From positions 7,440,001-7,504,000 of the forward strand of contig JAULSR010000002.1 of NCBI GenBank assembly GCA_030512295.1: 64,000 bases of DNA, read 5' to 3'. The notes below the pieces were generated by a model. The model did not search any database and was not told where the DNA came from. It saw only the letters and a list, made by a program, of their open reading frames with translations. Source of the DNA: Bombardia bombarda (lineage: Eukaryota > Ascomycota > Sordariomycetes > Sordariales > Lasiosphaeriaceae). Below are positions 23,224 through 37,045 of the stretch, in pieces; the first letter of the stretch is position 1; the number at the start of each line of letters is the position of its first letter. A program made the position numbers and the translations under genes.

Positions 23224-26072
23224 CGATCAGCAGCAACATCCTGGGGCTCGCTTCTCCGCACGTCGAGCAATGCTTGCCGTGGAGACTTGTTGTGCAGGAC
23301 CCAGGCGCTAGACAAGGCGCCTTGTTTGTGCCGACAGGCAATTCAGCCCTTCAGTACCCCGGATTGGCCCCATATTGGAAGGGGGGCAGGCTGAGGAGGT
23401 CGGTCGTCCGTTAATCAATCACTGGCGCGATGGGACGTGAGCGTGGAGAAAGAGGGGGAGGCCCGGTGCTCTGGTTGATCATTTTCTCAGGGTGGTAGAT
23501 TGGAGCATATCAGCCTGAGTTGCAGAAGGAATCAGATCATGCAGGAACCCCAGAACCAAAACGAGTGATGCCGTTTATTAGTAAGATAAATGGAAGGTGC
23601 GAATGATGATGTACTGAGTAGTCTAATGAACAAAGCGGGAAGGAACGGCCAATCATTAGCCAAAACTGGCAGATCATTCTACCCAATAAGTTGCTGGCGG
23701 CTCTTTCCTCTTTCACCCGCATTCGGGCTCACGTCAACCTATAATCATCGATAATCATTCAGGTTTTAATACTTGATCCTCCAATGCTGTCAGGTTTATC
23801 ATAACAACAATCTCCAACCGTGGAATCTGACGACATGCCGATTCTCAGCCTTACCCCTGATATCGCGTCCTTCCATCCACCTGGAACCGACCACCAGGCA
23901 AAAATCTGTCCACTCGATTATGAAGGTATTATTATCCTTTCTGGATCCCTTTTGGCCATATTTCACCATCTTACAACATCTCCAAGGGGCGCTGGGTCGC
24001 CGGAAGCTCAAAGGGCTCTTGCACCCCCGACAACTCTATCCGTGCTGGTTGCAGTGTTCTCTGCTGGTGGAGAAGTACTGGTAGGGGTTGTTATCCAGCC
24101 GTTTACCGTCGTTGCCACCGTTGAGTTCAGAGCAGTGGAGGATGGCCCCAACATTGCCGGTCCCCCGGCACGCTCGAAGCTGATCATATTGAAATGCTAG
24201 CTGCTCAAGGTCTCGAGCCGCCTGTTTGAGCCGTACAAGCCTACAGGCCTGAGATTGAGCCAGCAGTCTTCGCTGCTGGTGAAGTCGAGCAGCACTGGGA
24301 AGCTGGCATTGTATGGAGTTGCTTCGCTCTTGTAGACTAATATTGCCCGAGGGATCGTTGTGGAAAGATGGTGGGGGACATGGAAACTTCGCAGGCAGCC
24401 CATGGGGTTTCATCACAAACGTGCAATGCCCGTTGCTCGACTCCTGCGCATTGATGAAGGAGTAAGTTCTAGACCTTAATCCCCTTGTTGATGCTGCTGC
24501 GCCGCCATCGCGCTGGACTAATTCCGGGGTTATGCAGGCGCCGACAATCTCCGTCCAGAGCCTTGTTTGAGCAATTGACTTGGATTCTGAGCTTGATCGT
24601 GATAGCAAGCCATGGGAGAAGCGAGAAGCTCGTACCACTCAAGAAAGGAGCTCTTGACCTGACTTGAGTACCACCTGTTCAAGTTAATCTAGAATATCAC
24701 ACATCAACCAGGTCTTTGACCGTTCTGCGTTTGCAGGGCGCAAGTTATGGGAGCAACGAGGGAGCATGCGCGCGCCCCTGGTGACAGGCATGTGCAGCCA
24801 CGCCTTACCGCCCACATGCGCTGGCACCTGGGAAGTGGGAACGTGCTGCTGGGATGCGATCTGATCAACAGGGGACGAGGTGAAAACATCGATCTCAAGC
24901 CGACGTATGATGCCCCCCAGACATTCTTGGTCTTGGCAATCTTCAGCGACTCTGCCTGTACCGTGTAGGTGGACGGCTCACATGGAACTGTTTCTTGAAC
25001 TTCAATGGCGAGGCAAGTGAAGTCATCACGCAAGCCAAAAAAGCATCACAATCTGGGCATCCTCCCAGATCTGTCAGAGGCCCATAGGCGCTGGCCAGTG
25101 AACGTGCGAAGCAGTCTTTCAAGCTCCACTTGTCTGTTGGGGAGAGAGGGCAGCCGAGGCAATTGAAGTGGTCTCCAAACTGTGCCAGGTCTGTTCACAT
25201 GTCCGGATTTTATGGAAAGAAGCTGAGACCGAGACAGTAGGTGGTGTTAAAACGTGTCGTCCTCGATAGTGTGGTCGGGCATGGCTGTGACAAGCAATTG
25301 CTCCAATGTGAAGGATGTGGATTTCTTTTGTGCACGGGATACCATTGAGGGTTCAACGGGAGGGGCGGCAAATAGTAGGTAGGTTTCCTAACGGTCTGAG
25401 GACAAATAATGCCAAGACCTGTGCCGTGCCCTGTTGCCTGGATGAACTACAGGCTGCGTCCGTGTCTGTCAGTAGTTGGCTTGTATTCGCACTGTAGCCA
25501 TCTCCCGCAGGTACCTGCCCCTATTTTGACAATGTTGTAGCTATATCTACCTATGCAATTGGGAACAAATGCCACGCCAAATGGCAAGACAGGAGGAAAC
25601 CGCGGGAGCCAAGCAATAGAAAGCGATATATCCGAATACCTACCAATGACGGGAAAAACCGCCGAAGCTGAGAGCCAACACATAGTTGGTATCTACTGTG
25701 TACTGCATAAGGCATCCAGCGAGGCCAACCGCGGTAGTCCGTGTTAGGTATCTTGGAGTAACCTATACAGTCATAACTTAGCCAAAAGGGGCGATTACTA
25801 CTTCCGTCTACCTCACGGAGCTTGTGCATAAGGGGGGGGTCGCAGAGAACGTGTGACGCCTGAGCTGCAGCTCATGAAATGGACTGAGGCTGTGCCGCAC
25901 AGCCTTAATGTGACAATGTTGAGAAATGTTTGAAGCGTGAACGTTGCAGATGGCTGGCTGCCTCGATCCCCGTTTCTGGTCTTGAGCTCTTCTGGTCTGC
26001 TACAAACCATAAGCTGCACATACCACATGAGATTAAGACTCTATCCTATTAGCTCTGCTTTTGCCAACGACA
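23224..26072. other. Gene-poor region with no supported gene
   Basis: The longest open frame is a 200-codon minus-strand frame (24638-24036), but its composition is not protein-like and it has no domain I know. A Ser/Thr-rich frame overlaps it near 24200-24020. Neither has a supported start or splice pattern. The region may hold decayed sequence. Confidence 0.4.
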
Positions 26073-29000
26073 ATGTTAGGCCCTAACGAATTTGCAGATG
26101 CTGGCATGAACTGGCACAATAAGAGGCCTATTGTCGACGTGGCGCACTATAGCAGTGACAGTGACGCCAACCACGAGCACAAGCGCGCTCGTTTTGAAGT
26201 CGACGGTGTGCATTGAACTCATTTCCAGTCTTATTTCTATCGTTCTAACAATTGATAGGATCGAGCGCTACTCCAGGCGGTGGAAAGCCCGATGATCAGT
26301 TGATCTCCTCAATTGATACCTGCTTTGGAACAGTATGCCACTGGCGTCGGTTTTGTTACCCTAACGTGAGAGCTGACACAGCTTAGATTTCAAGTACTTG
26401 CATGTCTACGTACCGTGATAGTGAAGGTGTCACAGAGTATCCTGTCAATATCACGGTTTACGGAAACATGTTGAAGCTCTACGCTGGAGACAAATATGCC
26501 GGTATTATCAACTCGCAAGCGCTGGCGGTACTAAGCAGAGACTTTTCAGTTCAGTTTCGGGGCATATTGGTTACTACTCCGACCACTAAGAGCAAGCAGA
26601 ACCAACGTGAAGAGACATTACAACTGCCACGAGAGTGCGTCGCTCGAGTCACAATCTTTGGCCTGAAGACTGAGAGTCTTGCGGTTGGAGACATTCTCTC
26701 GGCTGCGGACCTATATCTTCAACACCCATCTTTCACCGAATACCATGGGCTGTCTGCGCCATACAGCAACCCCCATTACTTGCTTCGACCTGGAGCTGAG
26801 ATGCCCAACCTGCAGCAACTGTGGATATCTTCTGGCGAATCTTCCAATAAGTTGCTAAAGAAAAAAGAACTGGACCAGTCAAGCAAGAACCGCTTCATGG
26901 ACATCTTTGATGCGGCGGACGGCGATGAAGAAGATCTGTCACCACTCGAACTATCTCAAGCAATCACGGTCACGGCAAGTCCACGCATAAAGACGACATT
27001 GAAGAGGTAGTGAACTTATATCTGCTTGTTTTATATTTGCGTTTTATTGTTCCTCACTAACTACGGTTATAGATATCAACTAGATGCTCTAGCTATGATG
27101 GTTGAGAAGGAACAGGGGATAGTTCATCATCCAAGGTTTCCCTCGCTTTGGTCCCCCCCTCGAATTGACGATGGCCTGTGAGTACCTACCTATCCATGAA
27201 ATTACCTAAGTATCCAGACTTGGGTCCCTGATTTGGGTATAACTAACAGGCCATTGGCAGATACCGTCATAACGTCACTGGGATATTCGAGAGAACCCCC
27301 CGCCCAGTGTATGGGGGAGTCCTTGCCGATGTACGCAGTGGTTGCAATCAGATGCTAGTAATACTAGTCGCTAATATTCGGTAGGAAATGGGCCTCGGCA
27401 AGACATTGAGTATGCTTGCGTTGATAAGTTGGTCGCTGGATTCAGTAGAGGCTAAACATGGCAAGGGAGATGCCGATGAAGGCGCCTCTTGGCCGCCGAC
27501 ATTAATTGTGACTCCAAAGACAAGTAAGTTTGATTTGATATATGAAAGCTTCGTTTACTGACTTTGGTCCTCTATAGCTTTAATCTCTTGGGAAGAGCAA
27601 ATCAAACGGTGCGGACTCACTGACTGATAGGTTCAATACTTGGAAACTGACATAAGTAACAGCCATATCTATCCTGGCAAACTCAAATGGGCGACCTACC
27701 ATGGTGCTGCTCGAAAATTGCCCTGCGGCGGGACCGATGTTGTGTTAACAACATATCAGACAATGAGGTCTGAATGTGCTTTCAAGGGGCCCCTTTACTC
27801 CACAAAATGGCTCCGAATCGTGTTGGACGAAGCTCACCAAATTCGGTCGAGATCGACTAAATTGTTCCAAGCTGCTTGCGCTATTGAAGCTCAGTACCGT
27901 TGGTGCCTGACCGGGACGCCAATTCAAAACTCCCTGGACGACTTCGGTGCTCTTTTGAGCTTTGTCAGGGTCTATCCATTTGGCGACAAGCAAGTATTTG
28001 ACTCCTTGATTGCGATGCCGGTCCAGAAAGATATACCAGATGGTCTACGAAGGTTCAAGATTCTTGTTCGTGCGACGTGCCTACGGCGCACAAAGAAGGG
28101 AGCCAATTTGGAGGAACTGGCCTTGCCTACGAGAACCGAGACTATTGAGGATATTGAGCTATCTCCGTCAGACAGGAGATTATACACATTCTTCCAAAGG
28201 GAGGCACTTCGACTCGCGGCTGGTCTTGAAGATCACCAAGGCAAAAATATACTGGGTCTCATCAACACACTGAGAGCTATCTGTGATCACGGAGAGAACC
28301 TCCTTCCCTTACCAGCGCTTCGGGCTTGGCAGAGCAGGCGTTACGAGTCCATAGACTGGTTTGGGATGGGAGAACCTACTGCCATCGAGTGTCAGACTTG
28401 CGGCATTAACCTCGTTGAATCAGACGAGTCTAATGGTCGTTTGATATGCACGACATGCACTCATTTAGGAAAAGGGGTCGAAGATCCATCGTGCTTTATG
28501 CCACGAACACAGACACATGGTCAAACCTGTGGGCGTATAACCGTCCCACCTTCGGCCAAAGTCACGGCCCTGATACGAAACCTTCGCCAAGAACAGTCTC
28601 GGAATAACGACTGCGACAACTTAAAGCCAGGAAAGAGGTATGCACTGCTTGGTGATACTAGATAACGACATAGTGATATTATGGCTAATGAGTCCAATGA
28701 CACCAGCGTTGTCTTCAGTTGCTGGACCAGAATGCTCGACCTAGTTCAACAACATTTAGAGCTAAGCGGGTTTAATGTTCGGCGGATAGATGGAAAATCC
28801 AGTCTCCAAGACAGAGGCAATGCTATCGAACAGTTCAGTGAGAATCCGGACTGTACCGTCATGTTGGCCAGTATAGAAAGTGCCGGAGAGGGGTAAGTTG
28901 ATCCGATTGTCCGATAGGGGCTACCTAATAGTCGTAGCTGAAGACCCAATTATACTGACAATGCTTTCGAACAGGATAACCCTCACTGCGGCAAACTATG

Positions 29001-29309
29001 TACACCTTCTTGAGCCACACTGGAATCCAGCGAAAGAAGCACAAGCTATTGCCAGAGTGCACAGGATTGGACAGACCAGAAATGTGCGAGTCACCAGATA
29101 CATTACGAAAGACTCGGTCGAAAATGTAAGCTTTTGCAAATAAAAACAAGACCTGTCCACTGACTGAGATTCAGCATGTCCAGTGGGTTCAAGAGAAAAA
29201 AGAGAGACTCATCAATGACTCACTCGATCCCAAAGAAAGAACACAGCTTGAGACTGGCGACGAACGATGGAAGGTAGGTGATTTGCGCCAACTGTTAGGA
29301 AGCGCATGA
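26073..29309 (+). CDS. SNF2-family DNA-dependent ATPase, Rad5/HLTF-like
   Basis: Eleven exons (26073-26205, 26259-26332, 26387-27006, 27073-27177, 27261-27330, 27385-27523, 27578-27608, 27663-28637, 28707-28892, 28975-29125, 29175-29309) total exactly 873 codons, 872 residues. The SNF2 motor is complete: Walker A DEMGLGKT (334-341), motif II LDEAHQIRS (about 444), motif III LTGTPIQN, KSVVFSCWTRMLDL at the start of the second lobe, and IARVHRIGQTRNVRVTRYI (motif VI). Between the lobes, where HLTF/Rad5 proteins carry a RING, there is only a short cysteine region (CQTCG ... CTTC). The N-terminus looks like the divergent front part of fungal Rad5/16-type proteins. Such enzymes remodel protein-DNA complexes in repair or silencing. 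Intron density and AT-richer codons set it apart from its outer neighbours. Confidence 0.85.
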
Positions 29310-29895
29310 TACAAGATGATTTTCTACGTTTCCCCCCCTTGTGACGAAAGCCACCCTATACTTCCGGGTACTTCGAGTCTCTGGAGCAGTAGCTCATGCT
29401 CACTGCCCCTGTCCCCACAAACTGAGCATGAGGAGTCCAGCCACATGCGCACAGCCACTGTGGCTCATAATTACCGAGCACCAAGTGCTCAGGGGGCATG
29501 CTTACTTTATGTAAATATACCACTTCCATAGAACCTTTTCCTTTGCTACAATACAAGGCACTTCTACTACACTTCACGAACCCTGCTATGCTGCGTCTTT
29601 CCCCTTTAAGAAGGTGTCTGATATCTTTGGATATAAACTGATGGGAATTATTGAAAACCATTTTCGAGCGTCAGCGAGATACCTCGCCGAAAGGAAAACC
29701 GACAATCCCTATGGCTCATAGATACCAAACAGTTTCGAGTGTGAGCGAGAAGGCCCCCGGTAGGGCCTGCCAGAGGCGGAAGAACGCCAGTATTAAATGG
29801 CCTATATAGAAGCTTGGCTTCTCCTTACAGTGGTACCAACGGTTGATCGCTATCAAGGGTATTTTACCAATTGATACTGGAAGTTCGATCTAGTA
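29310..29895. other. Convergent spacer
   Basis: Between the 3' ends of the SNF2 gene (+) and the NACHT gene (-). No feature recognised. Confidence 0.5.
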
Positions 29896-32800
29896 CTAGA
29901 GGTACTCAGGAGGGCAAACTCCATTCTTGCGATCCAGCTCAACCTTTTGAACCAGCTCATTCCAAGATAGTCCGAGCCATTCGCGAATCCCCCTCGCTCC
30001 ATCTAGGTTCTCGATTTCCGGCATATTTTTGCTCTTCTTTCCTAATGGGTCCGCTCCACGATACAAAAGAAATCTTGCCATATTTGCGTTTTTTTGGGAG
30101 GGCGGCTCAAGAAGAAGGATACGAAGGGGCGTATAGGTGTTGTTAGGCCGCATATCATCCGCCGATACTCCGTATCCCAACAATGCTTTAACAAGGAAAA
30201 TCGATCCAGCCAAAGCTGTACATCCGAGAACCCATTTTGCTTTAATACATAGTTGAAATTCGTATGCTCTGAGATTGTTGCGGGCTGACCAGAGAGAGGC
30301 CAGAAACTTCTCCCGCTCACTCCATATACCAGCCGCCTTGATAACACCCCTGTCCAGCATTGCAGTCGGGTGGATAGCTCTGGCGAGTATAGAGCCGCAT
30401 TCTTGGAAGACATCCTCTAACTCTGAATCCAGCTCCAAAATTGTCAATAAGAGGCGTATGTGCCTCTTAAATTTACCCTCTGTTGAGTAGAGGTTTCTGA
30501 AGCCTGCTAGTGGAGATACGAGCAAGTCATCCTGGCGCTCTTTGCAATACCACCTCAAAACTTCCATATTTCTGCTCCTTAGGCAACTTTCAAGGACGTC
30601 GAAGCCAATTTCCATTCCTAGTAAAATGTTCCGAGTTTCAACGGAAATGGGCCATATGATTCCCATCATTTCCGCTGAGCCCGAGGATGCACACACTTTT
30701 AACATCTCCACCTGTACTGTCCAATCGATATGTTTACACCGCGGAAGAAGCGCCTTAAGTTCTTGAACATTATTGGAAGCAATAACATCAAACAACAGAG
30801 GTTGAATTTCGTCTGGGTCAGGATTTGCACTTTTAGGCTGCGTGTATGTTGGTTTGTTCTGCTCCTTGTGGAACCGTTTGAAATGGTCGTCTCTCATTCG
30901 TTTGGAAAGAAATCCAATGCGTTCATAATCGCATCCTGGGAATGAACATATCCATGGTATGTCGTGATATTTTATGTGTGAATCTCTGGCTGATCTTGTC
31001 GGAAAGCCGTGGCGACAACGGAAGCAATCCAGGAATGGACATTTGAACATGCGCGGTCCATAAGACAGTTTGAGACGCGAGCAGTGACAGTCAACCGAGT
31101 GAGCTTCCGTCTCACAGAGGATTTGCTCAAAGTTTGTGTAGATGGATATGGAGACTTGGCTGGTTGTCAAAGGGTCCAAGTTCACCCATTTGTCGCCTGA
31201 ATTGCTTGTGTTAGCGAGACGTTATTACTATGTGCTGGGGGTGAGGGTGACTTGCTGTTCCTGAAAGTGAAATCAGAGCCGGTCCATTGTTGATGAAAAT
31301 AAGCAGCTCGACATAGGCCTATGTGGAGATCCAGAGACACTGTCCTCAAACTTTGTAATGCCGGATAAAGGGTTGTTGGATCAGGCTGATCTGAGGTCTC
31401 GTTGACTAGAGAGTATTCATCGCTAGATGTCTCTGAGAAGAAACATTCGAGAGCATCAGTAAGCTGTGTCGATACAGCATCTGATAAGTTCAATTTGAGA
31501 TAGCTTTCGACCAATCGTATCCACATCGTTGAGGCGTAAGAATGAAGTCGGTATTTGCCAGCAATAATACCAGACTCCACTTTATCATGAACAAATGAGT
31601 CATGACCTTGCCGTAGGTAATTAATACAGCATATAGCAAGGCTGAGAGCTGCGTCCCTTCTCGTGATTCGTCCTGCAACGTTGCGATGAGTACTGAACAT
31701 ATATCTAGGTAGACAGGATTAGTGACTGCTGATAATAGGTGTTACTTAGATTGAACTAACTCTACCACAGTAAAGTGAACGAAGTGGACGTATTCGTCGA
31801 CGACTTCAATAATTGGACCACAAAGATCGACAACATTCAGTGTGCCAATAGATGATGATCGCTTGGATCCGTTGTCGCCGTACGGCGTATCAACCTCAAG
31901 AGCTTGTTCGAGCTCTCTTATTGACAAAGGCTTTGGCGAGCAGCCAATCCAGCCAAGTATATTTCGTGCTCGCTTCCTCGCGATTTCAGACGGAAGGCTA
32001 TTAACCCTCGCCAGGACTCTTTCATACCTAGTTTCGTTGTCAGTTTGAACCATGATCCTATTCCTACAGTTTCCGGGACCACTTACGCCTCATCAAGGTT
32101 CTCTGGGAGCGACTTGAGTTCGTCCAGAATGTCTCGGACATCTGTCAAGTATCTTATCATATCGAACAAAACTTTGACATAGAGAAACATTCCTATCACC
32201 AGTAGAATGAGTTGATTAGCATGGATCAGTAACAGATACTCAGTATAAGCATGAATCAAGCGTACCTTTGGCTTTATGTGAAACAGGAATTAACAAACTC
32301 TCAATTTCAGCACGCTGATCAGAGTTAAAGTTCTGACTGTTGAACCACTTCCGACTGCGATGCGTCACATAGGCTTGAATGCTCCCAGCATTGCGCTCGT
32401 TCACAGTGATGACAGCCAGAGAGGCAAGCATGCTCTTGATGTCCAACTCTGGTCTACTGCTGATAAGAAACTTTGTTTCGCTGCAAGCATCATCAAGGTC
32501 AAAAAGCCCGCGCAGGAGTCTCCCTCGCTCCATTTCTCCAATTTCATCGACGCCATCGATGATGATGTATGTCGGGCCCGCAGCTTTGAGGAGATCTGCC
32601 AGCATCTTTGCAGCCTCATCAAATCGGAACTGGAAACCTGCCTGGCTTGACCGGCAGAGTAACTCTCTAAGTTTATCATCGCAGGATGAGATCTGAAATA
32701 TCAGTGAGTGGAAAATACACAGTGCTGTGGTGCTCTGTACAGAATCATGGCTGAGAAACGCGTAGATGGTGTGTCCGTTACGCAATGCTTGGTCAATTGC

Positions 32801-33831
32801 AGCGGCAGCTGAAAATGTCTTTCCTGTTCCGACAAATAGGTTAGAAATAATCTAGACTTGCGAGCAATTGGACTATGTGACCAACCGGCTCCCGGAATCC
32901 CCTGGATCCAAAGTGATCGGGTCGAGGTACCGGTAGGATTTAACCATTTGACAAAAGCCTCGTCTTGCAGTAGCCACTTATGAGTTCCTTGACACATTTG
33001 ACTGTTGATATGCCCTAGCCTTGAGTGGTAGAATATTGGCCTTATTCTAGTCTCAATGGTCTGATATTCCAGCTGTAGGTGTATTGTCTTTGTCGTTTCG
33101 AAGTGATCTAGTGCGGTGAGACGGGCAACATGCTCTTCGCGAATGTGCTCAAGACGGACTTCGTTTCGCATGAGGGAAGTATTGCGCTCGACATGCTGTA
33201 CTATTATACTGATCTTTTCCCTTCGGCTGGGCCAAAGTGCCTCAAAGACATATCGCCACCCTTTGAGTGTGTTGGCATGGTGTCTGGCTGAAGATGGGAA
33301 ATAAGAAGTTTAAAAACGGGCAAACTTACGAGGCATGCTGAAAAAGTCTAGGGCGACGCAGTAAAAGTCGAGAATATCCCGAAAGAAGAGAACCAAGACA
33401 TCTTTGAGACATGCATTGTGACCAAACATCTTGACGACCTCCTTGAATTCCGGCAAAAGTGACCCGATTTGGGACGTCGTGTCGATGATGGCGTCGAGCG
33501 ACTTTTTGAGCACGCTGGCCCACTGAATAATCAGCTTGATCGGGCCCCATATGAGCGACAGAATGTCTGGCTTCAGCTGCACGAAGGTATCGAGAGCACC
33601 GCTATAATCTCTGAGTCGCTCGAGAAATGGTTGGATCTTGGAGAGATGACGAAGGCGGCCATTCTTTGCCTGTTCTCGCTGGAGAGCATCCGTGGCATCG
33701 TATACCTCGTCAATCGATCTCGTCTGCAGAATTTTGTCGTACAAATCTTGGTTCTTGAGCTTCGCTTTGAAATCTTGTGATGCCTTCAGGAAGGCGATCT
33801 CGATTGGGTCGTTGGCTGTTGGGGTCGCCAT
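29896..33831 (-). CDS. NLR-like STAND protein: DUF7708-NACHT-C2H2-ankyrin
   Basis: Exons 33831-33330, 33287-32886, 32823-32266, 32192-32087, 32027-31761 and 31704 onward encode about 1230 residues. N-terminal domain of the DUF7708 type (LKPDILSLIWGPIKLIIQWA). The NACHT NTPase follows: Walker A GIPGAGKT, split by an intron; Walker B YIIIDGVDEIG; and ISSRPE sensor. Next come a helical region (NILGWIGCSPKPLSIRELEQ; VHFVHFTVVEYMF), C2H2-like fingers (CPFLDC; CSFPGCDYE; HFKRFH) and a C-terminal ankyrin-like stretch (FLVKALLGYGVSADD; MARFLLYRGADPLG). Fungal STAND proteins of this type are counterparts of NLR immune receptors. Near 31185 the frame shifts; one extra G in the minus-strand GGG (31187-31185) would join TNG to VNLDPL. 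That shift is either an assembly error or a real break. Confidence 0.8.
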
Positions 33832-36800
33832 GATGACTGAAGGAGGATGGAGGTGAATGAATTGAGATGAACGAGGATGGAGTTGAGGTTGCAGCGTTGC
33901 GGTGATGCGGTCGGATGCGGTCAGAAGCGGTCAAGTGTCTGGGGGAAATTTACATTTGGAGAGGGAAACAGAAGGCAGATTGTCATATGAGGTACCTACC
34001 TACATTGGGTCATGACCGCCCGAGCTTCAATGGTTGCCTGGCTCGCCTAGTAGGCGCGTGTGGCAGTGCTGTAGGTATGTACGCTCAGAACGAGGCATAT
34101 ACAAAGGCACACTTCGAATTGTTTTAGGCACCCCTTGCCTCATCTAACGATTGGACAAGACGGCGTCTACAGTCAGACGTGCATGTCCCTTCCCTGAAGC
34201 AGTACCTTACCTAGGTACTGTCTCGCGATTGGTTGATTGCCTAAGGTAGGCACCTTATCCTGTATTCGTATTTGACCGGAGACAGCCGAAACTCAGCTGT
34301 AGCAAAAACAGTAGCAGATGGAGAGAAGGCCACGACGGACTGATAAGTAAGAGAACCTTTTACACCTATTTGATACGAGAGACAAGTGGTTGATCTTACG
34401 CTTAGTTAGTCCGGGGCTATTGAACCAATGCATGATCGGGCACATATCGTTAATCATTTGTACACTAGAGGCAATGACTATTAGCAATTATTTAATTTGG
34501 GTACAATAATGGTGACTAACTCCCGTCATGCTAAAACTAAGTTCCGGTGGAGAAGTAGGAATGTTAGCAGATAGACTTAATGCTGTACTAAATAAGGTAG
34601 GGAGGATCTAGTTAAGGTACCTATGGTGTTGGGTTGCTTCTTCAATCTACACTGCCTACCCGAGAAAATTAGGTAAATTGATAGTATAGCAGCACTATTG
34701 AGGCACTTGAATGACTGCTTCTGTCATCATATTTTAGTTGATATAGTAATTTCTAGCAATTGTAACATCCTAAGGGTAAGCTGATATATATATTGGTAAT
34801 ATAATAATGACTGGCCCTGATCTTAATGACTGGCTGTGGTCTTGAACGACAAGCGGGATAATAATGACCAAAAGGGGTTGATGTTAGTTAGGTCAAAATA
34901 TAAATAGGAAAGAGCAAAGTTAGGAATATAGATGGCTCCTTTCGTCACTACCTAGGTATGTAAGGGTGATTTTATTGCACCATACTAGCCACATAGAGCC
35001 TAAAATTGACCTCAAGACTACCCCAGCCTTAGAAAGGTACTGATGTCAATTTAGGGGGTTTTCCCGGGTAGGTAATTACTTCTTCATTTGTAACTCTACA
35101 CAGTAACTTCCATACAGACGAGTTATCGTTTTGCTCCTACATGTAAAAGGGGCGTGCCTTTGTATATGTTAATTGTAGGTAGACACACAAATCCATCAGG
35201 ATATTGGCTTTCAACTAAACCTACCTAGGTAGGTACCCAGATACTCTAAGGGCGCTGGAATGGTCACACTTGGCCGACTGGCTTGTACTGGAGCACCAAC
35301 AAGACTGATTGGGTCCACCTCCCCTTATCGGTCTTGACAGAAACTGAAACTGGCATTGGAACTTACCTGAATACGATACAGCTCATCTACCCATGTGGAG
35401 ATCACAATCGTGGTGCTTGGTTCTAGTATCACTGCAGATCCTCCGTCCCACAAACCCTGGCAATAACAGGCTCGGCATCAGCATTGCGGTACCCTGATTT
35501 CGTGGTTTAATCCGTAACTGGACTAGAAGGTCTGGAACTCTCGCTCTGCACCAGGGTCGAATATCCATACGCAGTTAGTAGTAGCTAGAACGGCTGGGCG
35601 GCATATCCAAGGCACAAGATTTCTGCAGGGTAACTGTCAAACCACCCACTTTACCGGGTAAGGAGCATGACGACACCCTCTCGTATGCCGGTTGGTGGCG
35701 ATATACAGAGAGTAAGGATGCGACCCATAGACTTTGGAAGTAATTAGGGTTGTCGATGCTACTAACGCTTTATGCTTAATCTGCGCAAGGGAATGGACGT
35801 GACTAGAGATTAAAGGGGTGTGATGCCCTGAGAATAAGGCATACCTTATTTATCTCGGATGGAGAGTTACCTTACCCACACAATCCTTACCATGGAAGTT
35901 CCGAGAGGCGTCAGTAAGTAAGCCTTTCGGAACGCTTATGGTTGTTTCGCCTTGGATAACGTGATTTTACTTGTGCACATGGCTGATCGAAATATAATGT
36001 TCATCCAAGAGTTGTTGTGTGAGGCTTCGGATGGTTGCTTGACATGGAAACAGTGCTGACATACTATGTAAGTTTCATGAGAGTCATTGACCTACCCATG
36101 TTAGCTACTCATAATACCCTTTACGTGTAAACGACCAGGTCAACACAGCTGCCCCTACTTACTACGGAACAACAAGATGATCCCTTCCAAAATAGCGCTA
36201 AATTCGCGCAATGGCAGGCAGGCCTTTGCGTGTATGGCGTTGTATTATTGCTCCCCAAAATGTCATCAAGACGACAAACTAAGCCAAGCCAATCCCTAGA
36301 ATATATTCTTATCTCAATGAGTAGGACGAGCTAAAGCCGATCGACGCTAGGAACTTTGAGATAACCGCCGCTCGGCGGAACTTGTGGCGCTGGGGACGTT
36401 GCCGAGCTTGGACTTGCTATGAAGTGCTTGGGGTGATGCAACCCCACAGGCTTGCTTCAATTCAGGAAGACGGCTGCAAATATAGTTTGTATGTACGCCT
36501 TCGGCTGTGCCCGTCCGTCTGAGTGGTCGGCAGCATATCCGACACGGATGACCGCATAGCTTATTTCGACTTGCCCCCTTTTCCTTTGTATTCCGGGAGG
36601 ATACAGAAGAGGGGGTGTTGGTGGTGGCATTGGCATGCGGTCAGAGAGAGTGATATATGACAGGATGCAACACATGGAAACGGGTATCTTCAGTGTGTTC
36701 TATTGTGGTGTCGAGCTGCCGGATGGAGAGTGCAGTGCAGGTTGATTCTTTCCATGTTGTTGAGGTTTGCTCATTCCATGACTTACTTTACTAATGGTAG

Positions 36801-37045
36801 CGTGATTCAGTGGCCGATCGCTGTAGAATGACATCTTCAGAGCTCGGACTATATCTTGAAGAATGGAGCATGACACGGTTGCTGACAAGGGGATCTACTG
36901 ATTCTAGGGGGTGTTGCAAGTGCCGATGGTGCCGTGCCAAGATGCTCCCACCGTTGTCTGGTACCGCCGTTCAGTGCTACTCCGGGACTCCGGGGCATTG
37001 TTGGCGGGGTGCTAAGGTAACTGACGGTTTCGATGACTCAGCATG

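Noticed and set aside
24036..24638. 200-codon minus-strand frame
   Set aside because: No domain, no codon bias and competing frames on the same strand; no splice pattern supports a gene.
28638..28673. Possible 36-base intron in the SNF2 gene
   Set aside because: A 69-base alternative ending at 28706 has a better branch site (GCTAAT) and joins KS to VVFSCW, the family sequence.
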